A DNA stretch of 64,000 nt from UBA4665 sp036388555 (GTDB taxonomy: Bacteria; Patescibacteriota; Saccharimonadia; Saccharimonadales; UBA4665). The notes beneath the pieces are model-generated. The model saw only the letters and a list, made by a program, of their open reading frames with translations, searched no databases and was not told the DNA's origin. This document shows positions 52,434 to 60,859 of this stretch, in pieces. Made by a program: the position numbers and the translations under genes. Every line of letters starts with the position of its first letter. Position 1 is the stretch's first letter. The stretch spans positions 62,001 through 126,000 of the forward strand of contig DASVRP010000004.1 of the NCBI GenBank assembly GCA_036388555.1, written 5' to 3'.

Positions 52434-52751
52434 ATGCCAATCTACTATAACTACGAGAGGAGACAAACAGAGGTCTCATATACGGACGATCCGACAGTCG
52501 CAACATTCAGTATCAGCGAAGCCGACGGGTCAAAAGTAATAGGAAAAGCACTAGAAGGAGAGATTTAGCGTCGTCCAGCGTTGGCATTCCGATTACAAAC
52601 TTCAGCTCTCGACAATATGGGGGATTTGGATACAATCGTTGATGAGTTGGTCTGCATGATTCCGGCATATACGCCTGAATCTACATATTCGGTTATTACA
52701 CGTAACTCTATAGTAGCCGGTCGCGTATGGCAATCGCACAAAGTGGATTAG
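52434..52751 (+). pseudogene. Small gene interrupted by an in-frame TAG
   Basis: A strong AAAGGAGAG (52421-52429) leads to ATG 52434. After 44 codons the frame meets TAG (52566-52568), then continues open for 60 codons to TAG 52749-52751. The first part is MPIYYNYERRQTEVSYTDDP...; the second contains LDTIVDELVCMIPAYTPE. The strong ribosome binding site suggests the first part is translated. An AGAAGGAG just before the internal stop could start a second product, but no normal start codon is at a suitable distance. Could be a fresh pseudogene, base error or recoding. Confidence 0.5.
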
Positions 52752-52794
52752 AGATACTCGCATTGCAAATGCATGAAGCGGAAGAAGACGCTAG

Positions 52795-52823
52795 TTGAAG
52801 TTAGCGAAGCTATCTGTTAGAAT
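52795..52823 (+). promoter_or_regulatory. Promoter of the rpsL-rpsG operon
   Basis: TTGAAG (52795-52800), 17 nt, TAGAAT (52818-52823). Transcription should start near 52831, about 90 nt before rpsL. Confidence 0.65.
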
Positions 52824-52858
52824 ATTCAAGTTACAATAACAATCCGAGCCGGGAGTTA

Positions 52859-52893
52859 CAGTTGCCTCATTAGTTGGCGCTACGAGGTAACTG
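52859..52893 (+). promoter_or_regulatory. Hairpin in the rpsL leader
   Basis: CAGTTGCCTC pairs with GAGGTAACTG (ten pairs including one G-U) around a 15-nt loop, about 25 nt before the AAGGAG of rpsL. A regulatory role, for example binding of a ribosomal protein, is an inference. Confidence 0.45.
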
Positions 52894-52921
52894 CCTGCAG
52901 CGGTAGATTGAAGGAGAAATA

Positions 52922-53335
52922 ATGCCAACGATTAATCAGCTGATTCGCAAGCCGCGTGTAGCTAAGGTGAACAAGTCAAAGTCACCTCATCTGCAGCGTG
53001 TTGTGAACAACCTCAAGACAAAGAACTACGAGAAGCCGGCACCGTTCAAGCGCGGCGTCTGCATCAAAGTCACTACCAAGACACCGAAGAAGCCGAACTC
53101 CGCTCTCCGCAAGGTCGCCCGTGTGCGCCTGACGAATGGTATGGAGACCTGGGCATACATCGGCGGTGAAGGCCACAACCTGCAGGAACATGCTGTCGTC
53201 ATGATCCGCGGTGGCCGCGTCAAGGACCTTCCTGGTGTCCGCTATCATATCGTCCGCGGGTCGCTCGACCTCCAGGGCGTCAACAACCGCAAGCAGGGCC
53301 GCTCCAAGTACGGCACGAAGAAAGCGAGCAAATAG
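52922..53335 (+). CDS. rpsL: 30S ribosomal protein S12
   Basis: 137 residues. The decoding-centre loops TTKTPKKPNSALRKVARVRL and GGRVKDLPGVRYHIVRG are fully conserved. The streptomycin-determining lysines are of the sensitive type. GAAGGAG precedes the ATG. Two bases separate its stop from rpsG. Confidence 0.98.
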   Translation: MPTINQLIRKPRVAKVNKSKSPHLQRVVNNLKTKNYEKPAPFKRGVCIKVTTKTPKKPNSALRKVARVRLTNGMETWAYIGGEGHNLQEHAVVMIRGGRVKDLPGVRYHIVRGSLDLQGVNNRKQGRSKYGTKKASK

Positions 53336-53337
53336 TC

Positions 53338-53817
53338 ATGCCACGTAAGAAGACCAAAGCACTTGTCCGTGATATCGCACCTGACCGCCTGTACGGCAGC
53401 GTCCCGGTATCACGCCTCATCAACCGCGTCATGCTGAACGGTAAGAAGCAGCTGGCGGAACGACTCGTCTATGACGGCATGCAGAAGGCTGCAGACCGCC
53501 TGAAGGTAGAAAGCCCGCTCGAAGTATTCGATACTGCAATGAAGAATATCCGTCCGCACGTCGAGACGCGTTCACGCCGCGTCGGTGGTGCCAACTACCA
53601 GATCCCATTCGAGGTCCATGGCCAGCGCCAGAACCACCTGACGACCATGTGGTTCGTCGCAGCCTGCCGTGCCCGCAAGGGTATCAGCATGGCTGACCGC
53701 ATCGCCGCCGAGCTGACTGATGCCTACAACGGCCAGGGTTCGGCCGTCAAGAAGCGCGAAGATGTCCATAAGATGGCAGAAGCTAACCGCGCCTTCGCGC
53801 ACTTCGCACGGACTTAA
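53338..53817 (+). CDS. rpsG: 30S ribosomal protein S7
   Basis: 159 residues with the S7 core (SVPVSRLINRVMLNGKKQLAE, RVGGANYQIPFEV). It nucleates assembly of the 30S head. It overlaps or abuts both neighbours: 2 nt from rpsL and 3 nt from the small unknown gene that follows. Confidence 0.98.
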   Translation: MPRKKTKALVRDIAPDRLYGSVPVSRLINRVMLNGKKQLAERLVYDGMQKAADRLKVESPLEVFDTAMKNIRPHVETRSRRVGGANYQIPFEVHGQRQNHLTTMWFVAACRARKGISMADRIAAELTDAYNGQGSAVKKREDVHKMAEANRAFAHFART

Positions 53818-53820
53818 TAG

Positions 53821-54114
53821 GTGGCGACCGTTGCTGAGCATCCGCAGATCTGTACATATGCGAGAAATCTGTACGCTGACGGCAACGTCGTGACTACGGG
53901 CTCAGCATTCACTGACGCGATACTAGATGCGATAGGCAAAGAAAAGTGCAACTTCGTAACGATAGGCTATTGCCAGTTAGCTATACGTGCCGTTGAACTG
54001 GCGTTTCGACAATTGCCTGAAGAACAGACTCCGGCTGAAATCGTAAGCACTATCGAAGTAGACATCGCAAGCGATGCAACTAAGCAAATATCATTAGACG
54101 AAGGGGAAGTATAA
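53821..54114 (+). CDS. Unknown small protein between rpsG and fusA
   Basis: 97 residues, GTG start 3 nt after the rpsG stop, ending 1 nt before fusA. It has three cysteines (ICTYARN, EKCNF, GYCQL) without a recognisable site. The sequence LAIRAVELAFRQLPEEQTPAEIV looks helical. Its position inside the str operon means it is co-translated with S7 and EF-G. Its codon use is more AT-rich than theirs. No family recognised. Confidence 0.6.
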   Translation: MATVAEHPQICTYARNLYADGNVVTTGSAFTDAILDAIGKEKCNFVTIGYCQLAIRAVELAFRQLPEEQTPAEIVSTIEVDIASDATKQISLDEGEV

Positions 54115-54115
54115 C

Positions 54116-56203
54116 GTGGCAGATAAAGCAACACTGATGGGCAAGATCCGTAACCTGGGTATCATCGCTCATATTGACGCAGGTAAGACAACGACGACCG
54201 AAGGTATCCTGTACCGCACCGGCCTGAAGCATAAGATCGGCGCCGTCCACGAGGGCGAGACGACGACTGACTGGATGGCACAGGAACGCGAGCGTGGTAT
54301 TACGATCGTCGCTGCCTCAGTCACCTGTTTCTGGAAGGGGCACCAGATCAACATCATCGACACGCCAGGGCACATTGACTTTACTGCCGAAGTTGAGCGC
54401 TCACTGCGCGTCCTCGACGGTGCCTGCGTCGTATTCGACGGCAAGATGGGTGTCGAGTCACAGTCCGAGACTGTCTGGCGCCAGGCTGACAAATACGGTA
54501 CGCCGCGCATCTGCTTTATCAACAAGATCAACCAGACGGGCGGTGACTTCTACAAGTCCCTTGACACGATCCATGCCCGCCTCAGCAAGCGCGCCTTCCC
54601 GGTACACCTGCCGATCGGCTTTGAACAGAGCATCAACGGTATCGTCGATCTGATTTCCATGAAGGCATATACCTACAAGGAATTCACCGACCATGAGATG
54701 GTTGAGAGCGAGATTCCTGCCGACATGCTCGACAAGGTAAAGAAGTACCGTAGCCTATTGATTGAAAACGCCGTCTCAGAAGATGAGACAGCACTTGAGC
54801 GTTTCTTTGAAGTCGGCGAAGACGGTCTGAGCGAAGATGAGATCAAGCACGCTATCCGCAGCGCGATCCTGACCGGTAAGTTCTTCATCGTTACCGGTGG
54901 CGATGGCCGCGGCGTCATGGTCGAGAAGGTACTTGACCTGGTCAATGACTTCCTGCCGGCCCCAAGCGACCGCAGCAACACATGGGGAACTCATCCGAAG
55001 ACTGGCGATGAGATTGAGCGTAAGCATTCTGAGTCAGAGCCGATGTCAGCCCTGGCATTCAAGATCACCAGTGACCCGTTCGTCGGTAAGCTGGCGTACT
55101 TCCGTGTCTATTCCGGTAAGGTTACAGCCGGGTCATACGTCCTGAACAGCTCTACCGGTGAAAAGGAACGCGTCGGCCGTATCGTCCGCCTACAGGCAGA
55201 CAAACGCGAAGACGTGACTGAAGTCGCAGCCGGTGACATCGCTGCCATCGTCGGCCTCAAAGGTACGACGACCGGGCACACGCTCTGCGACCCGAACAAT
55301 CCGATCGTCCTCGAGAACATCACGTTCCCTGATCCTCCTGTCTCGATCGCTATCGAGCCGAAGACCAAGGCCGACCAGGAAAAGATGGGCATCGCCCTGC
55401 AGCGACTGGCTGAAGAGGATCCGACCTTCCGTGTCCGCACGGATGAGGAAACCGGCCAGACCATCATATCCGGCATGGGTGAGCTGCACCTCGAAATCAT
55501 CGTCGACCGCATGAAACGTGAATTCTCAGTCGAAGCCAACATCGGTGCTCCTCAGGTCGCATACCGCGAATCTGTCCGCAAGACCGGTGTCGAAGTCCAG
55601 GGTAAGTTTATCCGCCAGTCCGGTGGGCGCGGCCAGTACGGAGACGTCTGGATCCGTGTCTCACAGAACGAGCAAGGTGCCGGCTTCGAGTTCATCAACT
55701 CTATCAAGGGTGGCGTCGTCCCGACGGAATACATAAAGCCGGTTGAGCAGGGTATCATCGAAGCTTTCGCCAACGGTGTCATCGCCGGATATCCGGTCGT
55801 TGACGTCAAGGTTGAACTGTACGATGGAAGCTACCACGAAGTCGACTCCAACGAAATGGCCTTCAAGATAGCTGGGTCGATGGCTGCCCAGGAAGGTGTC
55901 CGTAAAGCCGGGCCGGTCCTGCTTGAGCCGGTGATGAAAGTCGTCGTCGTAACTCCGGAAGAGTTCATGGGTGACGTGATCGGTGACCTCAACAGCAAGC
56001 GTGGCCGCATCGAATCGATGGAAGACCTTAGTGCTGGCATCAAGGAAATCACCTCCTACGTACCACTGGGCGAAATGTTCGGTTACACCACGAACCTCCG
56101 CAGTTCTACCCAGGGTCGTGCCAGCTCAAGCATGGAACTTGACCACTACGCCGACGTTCCGAACCATGTCGCTGAAGCGATCATTGCAAAGAATTCGAAA
56201 TAA
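54116..56203 (+). CDS. fusA: Elongation factor G with variant guanine-specificity motif
   Basis: 695 residues, GTG start after AAGGGGAAG. G1 AHIDAGKTT, G2 RGITIVAAS and G3 DTPGHIDF are normal. G4, normally NKxD, reads NKIN at residues 136-139 (INKINQTGGDF). Domains II-V are complete, including the domain IV tip region. EF-G drives translocation and recycling. The Asn in place of the guanine-binding Asp is unexpected; see findings. Confidence 0.97.
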   Translation: MADKATLMGKIRNLGIIAHIDAGKTTTTEGILYRTGLKHKIGAVHEGETTTDWMAQERERGITIVAASVTCFWKGHQINIIDTPGHIDFTAEVERSLRVLDGACVVFDGKMGVESQSETVWRQADKYGTPRICFINKINQTGGDFYKSLDTIHARLSKRAFPVHLPIGFEQSINGIVDLISMKAYTYKEFTDHEMVESEIPADMLDKVKKYRSLLIENAVSEDETALERFFEVGEDGLSEDEIKHAIRSAILTGKFFIVTGGDGRGVMVEKVLDLVNDFLPAPSDRSNTWGTHPKTGDEIERKHSESEPMSALAFKITSDPFVGKLAYFRVYSGKVTAGSYVLNSSTGEKERVGRIVRLQADKREDVTEVAAGDIAAIVGLKGTTTGHTLCDPNNPIVLENITFPDPPVSIAIEPKTKADQEKMGIALQRLAEEDPTFRVRTDEETGQTIISGMGELHLEIIVDRMKREFSVEANIGAPQVAYRESVRKTGVEVQGKFIRQSGGRGQYGDVWIRVSQNEQGAGFEFINSIKGGVVPTEYIKPVEQGIIEAFANGVIAGYPVVDVKVELYDGSYHEVDSNEMAFKIAGSMAAQEGVRKAGPVLLEPVMKVVVVTPEEFMGDVIGDLNSKRGRIESMEDLSAGIKEITSYVPLGEMFGYTTNLRSSTQGRASSSMELDHYADVPNHVAEAIIAKNSK

Positions 56204-56268
56204 AGGCTCAGTAAGTAACATCGTTGACTGCCGGGCAATGGATATGGATGACCCTATTCGATGTAGGA

Positions 56269-56274
56269 TATAAT
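56269..56274 (+). promoter_or_regulatory. Leaderless -10 box after fusA
   Basis: A consensus TATAAT ends 6 nt before ATG 56281. There is no Shine-Dalgarno. Confidence 0.7.
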
Positions 56275-56280
56275 GCATTC

Positions 56281-56598
56281 ATGAGATTTGGAAAAGAAGT
56301 TTCTCCAGCGGAAGCTGCCAGCGATTACCTGGAGGCAGTCGATAATGAAGCCAGCCAACTCGATCAATTTCATGGTGAACGAAGAGATTTTTATACGCAG
56401 CGCTACAACGCTGGAGCCCCTATATTGGGTGCGGGTTTGTTGGTCGCCATCCGTGGTTGGCGCTTATCGCGCTCTCTTAAGGAAAATCCAGGTGCGATTG
56501 AGTCTGAACTCTATGCCGAGCTGACAAGCCTCGAAGAAAGAGCTCAGGCTGTCTTGAAAATCCTGCCTTATCAGGGCGATGTCAGTGATCTGTTCTGA
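56281..56598 (+). CDS. Unknown protein, 105 residues, one hydrophobic segment
   Basis: The frame can be extended upstream to 56224, but ATG 56281 lies just after a TATAAT box. A hydrophobic stretch (GAPILGAGLLVAIRGW) near residues 45-60 may be a membrane helix; both ends are charged and helix-prone. No family recognised. It is one of several small unknown genes between fusA and tuf, with its own promoter. Confidence 0.55.
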   Translation: MRFGKEVSPAEAASDYLEAVDNEASQLDQFHGERRDFYTQRYNAGAPILGAGLLVAIRGWRLSRSLKENPGAIESELYAELTSLEERAQAVLKILPYQGDVSDLF

Positions 56599-56612
56599 TA
56601 GCTTAGTGACGA

Positions 56613-56641
56613 TTGATCAACCTTCAGCATAATGATATAGT
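56613..56641 (+). promoter_or_regulatory. Promoter with a very short leader
   Basis: TTGATC (56613-56618), 17 nt, TATAGT (56636-56641) with an extended TGA. The -10 ends 12 nt before ATG 56654, giving a leader of about 5 nt. Confidence 0.65.
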
Positions 56642-56653
56642 ATATATACCATT

Positions 56654-57301
56654 ATGGCCCGTCACGAAGAAGTCATCATTCACGAGAATACGCCGTTTGC
56701 CGATATAGGACCGCTGTCGCGGTACCTGGAAAGTCTGAAGGAGGTAACAACCGAACCGAACGAAGATCATATATTTGATGTCATGGTCAATGATGCGGTG
56801 CTTACTGAAAGGGCGGTGCTTTTTCCGGTTGATGTAAATGACCCCGGGGAGGGCTATACGCCGTGTACGGTGTCGGATGGCGTTGAAACAGTCAGCACTT
56901 TGGCGTTATACGAATTCGGCAGTCAGGAATACCTTGATGCGCATGCTGGAATATATACTCATTGGAATCCTCAAGTGCCGGTTCCTGACCGGACAACTCC
57001 GGAGCACAGACGGTCAGTAGCGAATGCTGCAGTCCTGATGCTGGGCTCGAAGGCTGTGATATCTGGTGCTTTTGACGTAGCAGATATACCGGACGCCTTC
57101 GGCGAGATAATCGATACGATCGATATGCTTGGAGGTCACGATGCGTCGTTCACGGATTTTGGCCTCGATTACTTCGATAGGAGATTGAGGGAAGAACTGG
57201 CTGCAGCCCGGCAGGGGCACTTCAACGAAGGTCTGATGAACAGACGCGAAACGATCAAAAGTCTTAAGAGCGCCCTTACAACCGTAAAAAGGTGCAGATG
57301 A
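56654..57301 (+). CDS. Unknown acidic protein, 215 residues
   Basis: Soluble and acidic, with no signal peptide, membrane helix or catalytic motif that can be named. A pattern LALYEFGSQEYLDAH sits in the middle, and the basic end (RRETIKSLKSALTTVKRCR) is helical. Codon use (GAT, GTT, ATA) differs from the adjacent translation factors, suggesting recent or weakly expressed origin. It lies between fusA and tuf with its own promoter. Confidence 0.55.
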   Translation: MARHEEVIIHENTPFADIGPLSRYLESLKEVTTEPNEDHIFDVMVNDAVLTERAVLFPVDVNDPGEGYTPCTVSDGVETVSTLALYEFGSQEYLDAHAGIYTHWNPQVPVPDRTTPEHRRSVANAAVLMLGSKAVISGAFDVADIPDAFGEIIDTIDMLGGHDASFTDFGLDYFDRRLREELAAARQGHFNEGLMNRRETIKSLKSALTTVKRCR

Positions 57302-57332
57302 TCATTCGCAGCCGGGACAGCGTGATTTACTC

Positions 57333-57361
57333 TTTACAATAATGAGAATTATCCCTATACT
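57333..57361 (+). promoter_or_regulatory. Promoter of tuf
   Basis: TTTACA (57333-57338), 17 nt, TATACT (57356-57361). A leader of about 80 nt ends with TAAGGAG before the tuf ATG. Confidence 0.7.
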
Positions 57362-57447
57362 ACTCGGGGTAACTTGTATGAGTCGTCTCTTATGGACTGG
57401 TTGGCTTATGCAAACAATACAGTAATTAAATAAGGAGTTTATACAAT

Positions 57448-58635
<1,188 letters not shown>

Positions 58636-58649
58636 GATCTGAAACGAAC

Positions 58650-58686
58650 ATGAATAGAGCGCTGGAAACGGCGCTCTATTCATTTA
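58650..58686 (+). terminator. Terminator of tuf
   Basis: A 13-bp perfect stem, ATGAATAGAGCGC with GCGCTCTATTCAT, loop TGGAAACG, followed by a short TTAT tail. The stem is strong but the T-run is weak. Confidence 0.75.
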
Positions 58687-58727
58687 TAGTAGGTATTACT
58701 CAGTTTATCTTGCAAAGGAGGGCCGAA

Positions 58728-58979
58728 ATGAGAATAGCGTATGGAGATCATTTACGGATTGATGAAATGTCGCCTGACGAAGTCCACGCCCTTTACGATA
58801 AAAGTATAAAAGAGCTAGGAGAAGTCCAGGCATTAGAGGGAAGTTGCTGGACTGATGCCATGGCCGCGATACATGTCGGCGAAAAACAGGTGGCAGCCGC
58901 TGTTGAGCTTGGGCTGGATGATGAAGCCATGACATGGCAAGGCCTCCGTTCACAGTTTCGTACGACCCCATGGGAGTAG
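58728..58979 (+). CDS. Unknown small acidic protein after tuf
   Basis: 83 residues from ATG 58728, preceded by AAAGGAGG. A longer frame from 58650 starts inside the terminator and is rejected. The sequence is acidic and helix-rich (DEMSPDEVHALYDKSIKEL). No family recognised. It lies past the tuf terminator and before rpsJ. Confidence 0.6.
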   Translation: MRIAYGDHLRIDEMSPDEVHALYDKSIKELGEVQALEGSCWTDAMAAIHVGEKQVAAAVELGLDDEAMTWQGLRSQFRTTPWE

Positions 58980-58989
58980 AAGCCTTGGA

Positions 58990-59018
58990 TTGCAATAACC
59001 CATCAATAAATGTATAAT
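58990..59018 (+). promoter_or_regulatory. Promoter of rpsJ
   Basis: TTGCAA (58990-58995), 17 nt, TATAAT (59013-59018). The leader is about 83 nt and ends with AGGAGA before ATG 59108. Confidence 0.7.
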
Positions 59019-59107
59019 TACCAGCATTACAAATCATGCCGAGAACTCGTCCGGTCACTCATCACTCCGCGAAGAGATTACGGCATAAGTACCATAGGAG
59101 ATATATA

Positions 59108-59452
59108 ATGGCAGACGCACCGTCAACTAAGAAACCTGCTGCTGACGTGAAGCAGAAGATCCGTATCCGCCTCAAGGCATACGACCATAAGGTCATCGAC
59201 CAGGCTGCAAAGCAGATCGTTGATACTGCACTGCGTACTGGTGCGACCCTGGCTGGCCCTATCCCGCTACCGACCCGCCGCAGCACCTTCACCGTCGTCA
59301 AGAGCCCGCATGTCTACAAGAAGGGACGTGAACAGTTCGAGATGCGTGTCCATAAGCGCCTGATCGATGTATTCGAACCGACTCCAAAGACCATCGACAG
59401 CCTGATGAACCTCAGTCTGCCCGCCGGTTGTGACGTCGAAATCAAGATGTAA
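59108..59452 (+). CDS. rpsJ: 30S ribosomal protein S10
   Basis: 114 residues from ATG 59108 (a longer frame from 59036 is not used). S10 motifs RIRLKAYDHKVIDQAAKQIV and PLPTRRSTFTVVKSPHV are clear. About 14 extra Lys/Ala-rich residues precede the core. S10 is usually the first gene of the S10 operon, but here it is separated from rplC by a YtxH-like gene and a terminator. Confidence 0.97.
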   Translation: MADAPSTKKPAADVKQKIRIRLKAYDHKVIDQAAKQIVDTALRTGATLAGPIPLPTRRSTFTVVKSPHVYKKGREQFEMRVHKRLIDVFEPTPKTIDSLMNLSLPAGCDVEIKM

Positions 59453-59553
59453 CACCTTTCCTGAGGTATTGCTTAAAGACTGTAAGTATTTTCATATACT
59501 TTTATTCACGCTGGGGCTACACTTGTAGGTATTAGTAATACAAGGAGGCAGAT

Positions 59554-59964
59554 ATGGACGATAACCGACCTACGACCAAAAAAGATACGAATGTGATGGG
59601 CGTAGCCCTGGTGGCAGCCGCAGTCGGCGCCGCAGCCGGGCTGTTGCTTGCTCCCAAGCGTGGTACTGAGATGCGTCAAGACCTGAAGGGCAAGTACAAT
59701 GGGATGAAGAACAAGACCCAGGATGTCGCTCACAGCACGCGTGACAAGGTAACCCAGGGTGTTGATACGGCTAAATCCAAAATCCACATGGCAGCTGACA
59801 AGACCGCCGATAGGACTCGTGACATGGCTGACAGGACTAAGGACATGGCCGACAAAGCATCTGATAAGACCAAGGATGCGGCTACAAAGACCGCACCGGA
59901 GACTTCATTGGCTGATGAGATCGCTGCCGCTGAGCGCTCGAAGCGCGGCCGTTCATCATTGTAA
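59554..59964 (+). CDS. YtxH-like protein with LEA-like repeats
   Basis: 136 residues. A glycine/alanine-rich membrane segment (VALVAAAVGAAAGLLLAPKRGTE) has the YtxH motif. A repetitive Lys/Asp/Thr-rich helix follows, with units such as DRTRDMADRTKDMADKASDKTKD, similar to late-embryogenesis/stress proteins. AAGGAGG precedes the ATG, and a TATACT lies about 55 nt upstream. It is a stress-type gene inserted between rpsJ and rplC. Confidence 0.75.
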   Translation: MDDNRPTTKKDTNVMGVALVAAAVGAAAGLLLAPKRGTEMRQDLKGKYNGMKNKTQDVAHSTRDKVTQGVDTAKSKIHMAADKTADRTRDMADRTKDMADKASDKTKDAATKTAPETSLADEIAAAERSKRGRSSL

Positions 59965-59990
59965 TGCGCTGATCTGGATCAAATAGTGAG

Positions 59991-60014
59991 AAGAGCCTCG
60001 CGAGGGGCTCTTTT
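59991..60014 (+). terminator. Terminator between the YtxH gene and rplC
   Basis: AAGAGCC pairs with GGCTCTT around TCGCGAGG, followed by TTTT. It separates the rpsJ segment from the rplC operon. Confidence 0.75.
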
Positions 60015-60050
60015 CCATACGACAGGTGACGTCGTATTATCTGCAACGCA

Positions 60051-60080
60051 TTGACAGGGGTGACGATACTGTGTTATTGT
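60051..60080 (+). promoter_or_regulatory. Promoter of the rplC operon
   Basis: TTGACA (60051-60056), 18 nt, TATTGT (60075-60080). It gives a leader of about 147 nt containing the hairpin at 60108. Confidence 0.6.
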
Positions 60081-60107
60081 TTGATGGTACATTATAAAAA
60101 ACCTGTA

Positions 60108-60180
60108 CTTGGCAGACTCGGTTCGGTCACCTGATGTTAGAAAATAACAGGGGTGAAACCACGAGTCGCCAAGAATTTTT
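60108..60180 (+). terminator. Attenuator-like hairpin in the rplC leader
   Basis: CTTGGC/GACTCG (60108-60120) pairs with CGAGTCGCCAAG (60162-60173), continued inward by GTTCGGTCACC with GGTGAAACC. The stem has about 20 pairs and is followed by AATTTTT (60174-60180). As it lies between promoter and first gene it is best explained as an attenuator. Confidence 0.75.
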
Positions 60181-60233
60181 ATGTTCAGGCCACGGTCTCG
60201 ATACGTGATAGCAGGGGTAATTAAGAGGAAACT

Positions 60234-60854
60234 ATGAAAGCTATGATTACTAGGAAGGTCGGTATGACCAGCACTATCGCTGACGATGGTGTTGTGACTG
60301 CTGTGACCTTGCTTTCCGCTAGTCCTTGCGTCATTACGCAAGTGAAGACCGTCGATACGGACGGTTACACTGCCATTCAGGTCGGCACTGAAGAAGGCAA
60401 GAACGTCGGTAAGGCGCTCGCCGGGCATTACAAGGCTGCCGGCGATGGTGTCACGCCAAAGATCGTCCGCGAATTCCGCGTGGATGAACTCTCGGAAGAA
60501 CTCAAGGTCGGCGCGCTCATATCCGCCGACTCTTTTGTTGCTGGGGACGAAGTCCACGTCACCGGCACCAGCAAGGGTAAGGGGTTTGCCGGTACGATCC
60601 GCCGCCATAACTTCCACCGCCAGCGCAAGACGCACGGTGGCAAGGGAAACACCCGCAAGCCGGGATCGATCGGTTCTATGTACCCGCAGCACATCTTCAA
60701 AGGTAAGAAGATGGCTGGACATCTTGGTCATGAACAGGTTACCATCCGCGGTCTCAAGATCGCTTTCGTCGACGCTGAGAATAATCTCATCGGAGTTACC
60801 GGTGCCGTTCCTGGTCCGCGTAAAGGTATCGTTATCCTGAAAGGAGTTAAGTAA
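60234..60854 (+). CDS. rplC: 50S ribosomal protein L3
   Basis: 206 residues. L3 motifs GKGFAGTIRRHNFHRQRKTHG and GSIGSMYPQHIFKGKKMAGH are present. L3 is an early assembly protein near the peptidyl-transferase centre. AAGAGGAAAC precedes the ATG. It opens a tightly spaced operon that continues to the window end. Confidence 0.98.
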   Translation: MKAMITRKVGMTSTIADDGVVTAVTLLSASPCVITQVKTVDTDGYTAIQVGTEEGKNVGKALAGHYKAAGDGVTPKIVREFRVDELSEELKVGALISADSFVAGDEVHVTGTSKGKGFAGTIRRHNFHRQRKTHGGKGNTRKPGSIGSMYPQHIFKGKKMAGHLGHEQVTIRGLKIAFVDAENNLIGVTGAVPGPRKGIVILKGVK

Positions 60855-60859
60855 TTATT

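Noticed and set aside
58650..58727. Longer start for the small gene after tuf
   Set aside because: The extra codons lie in the tuf terminator hairpin; ATG 58728 has an excellent AAAGGAGG.
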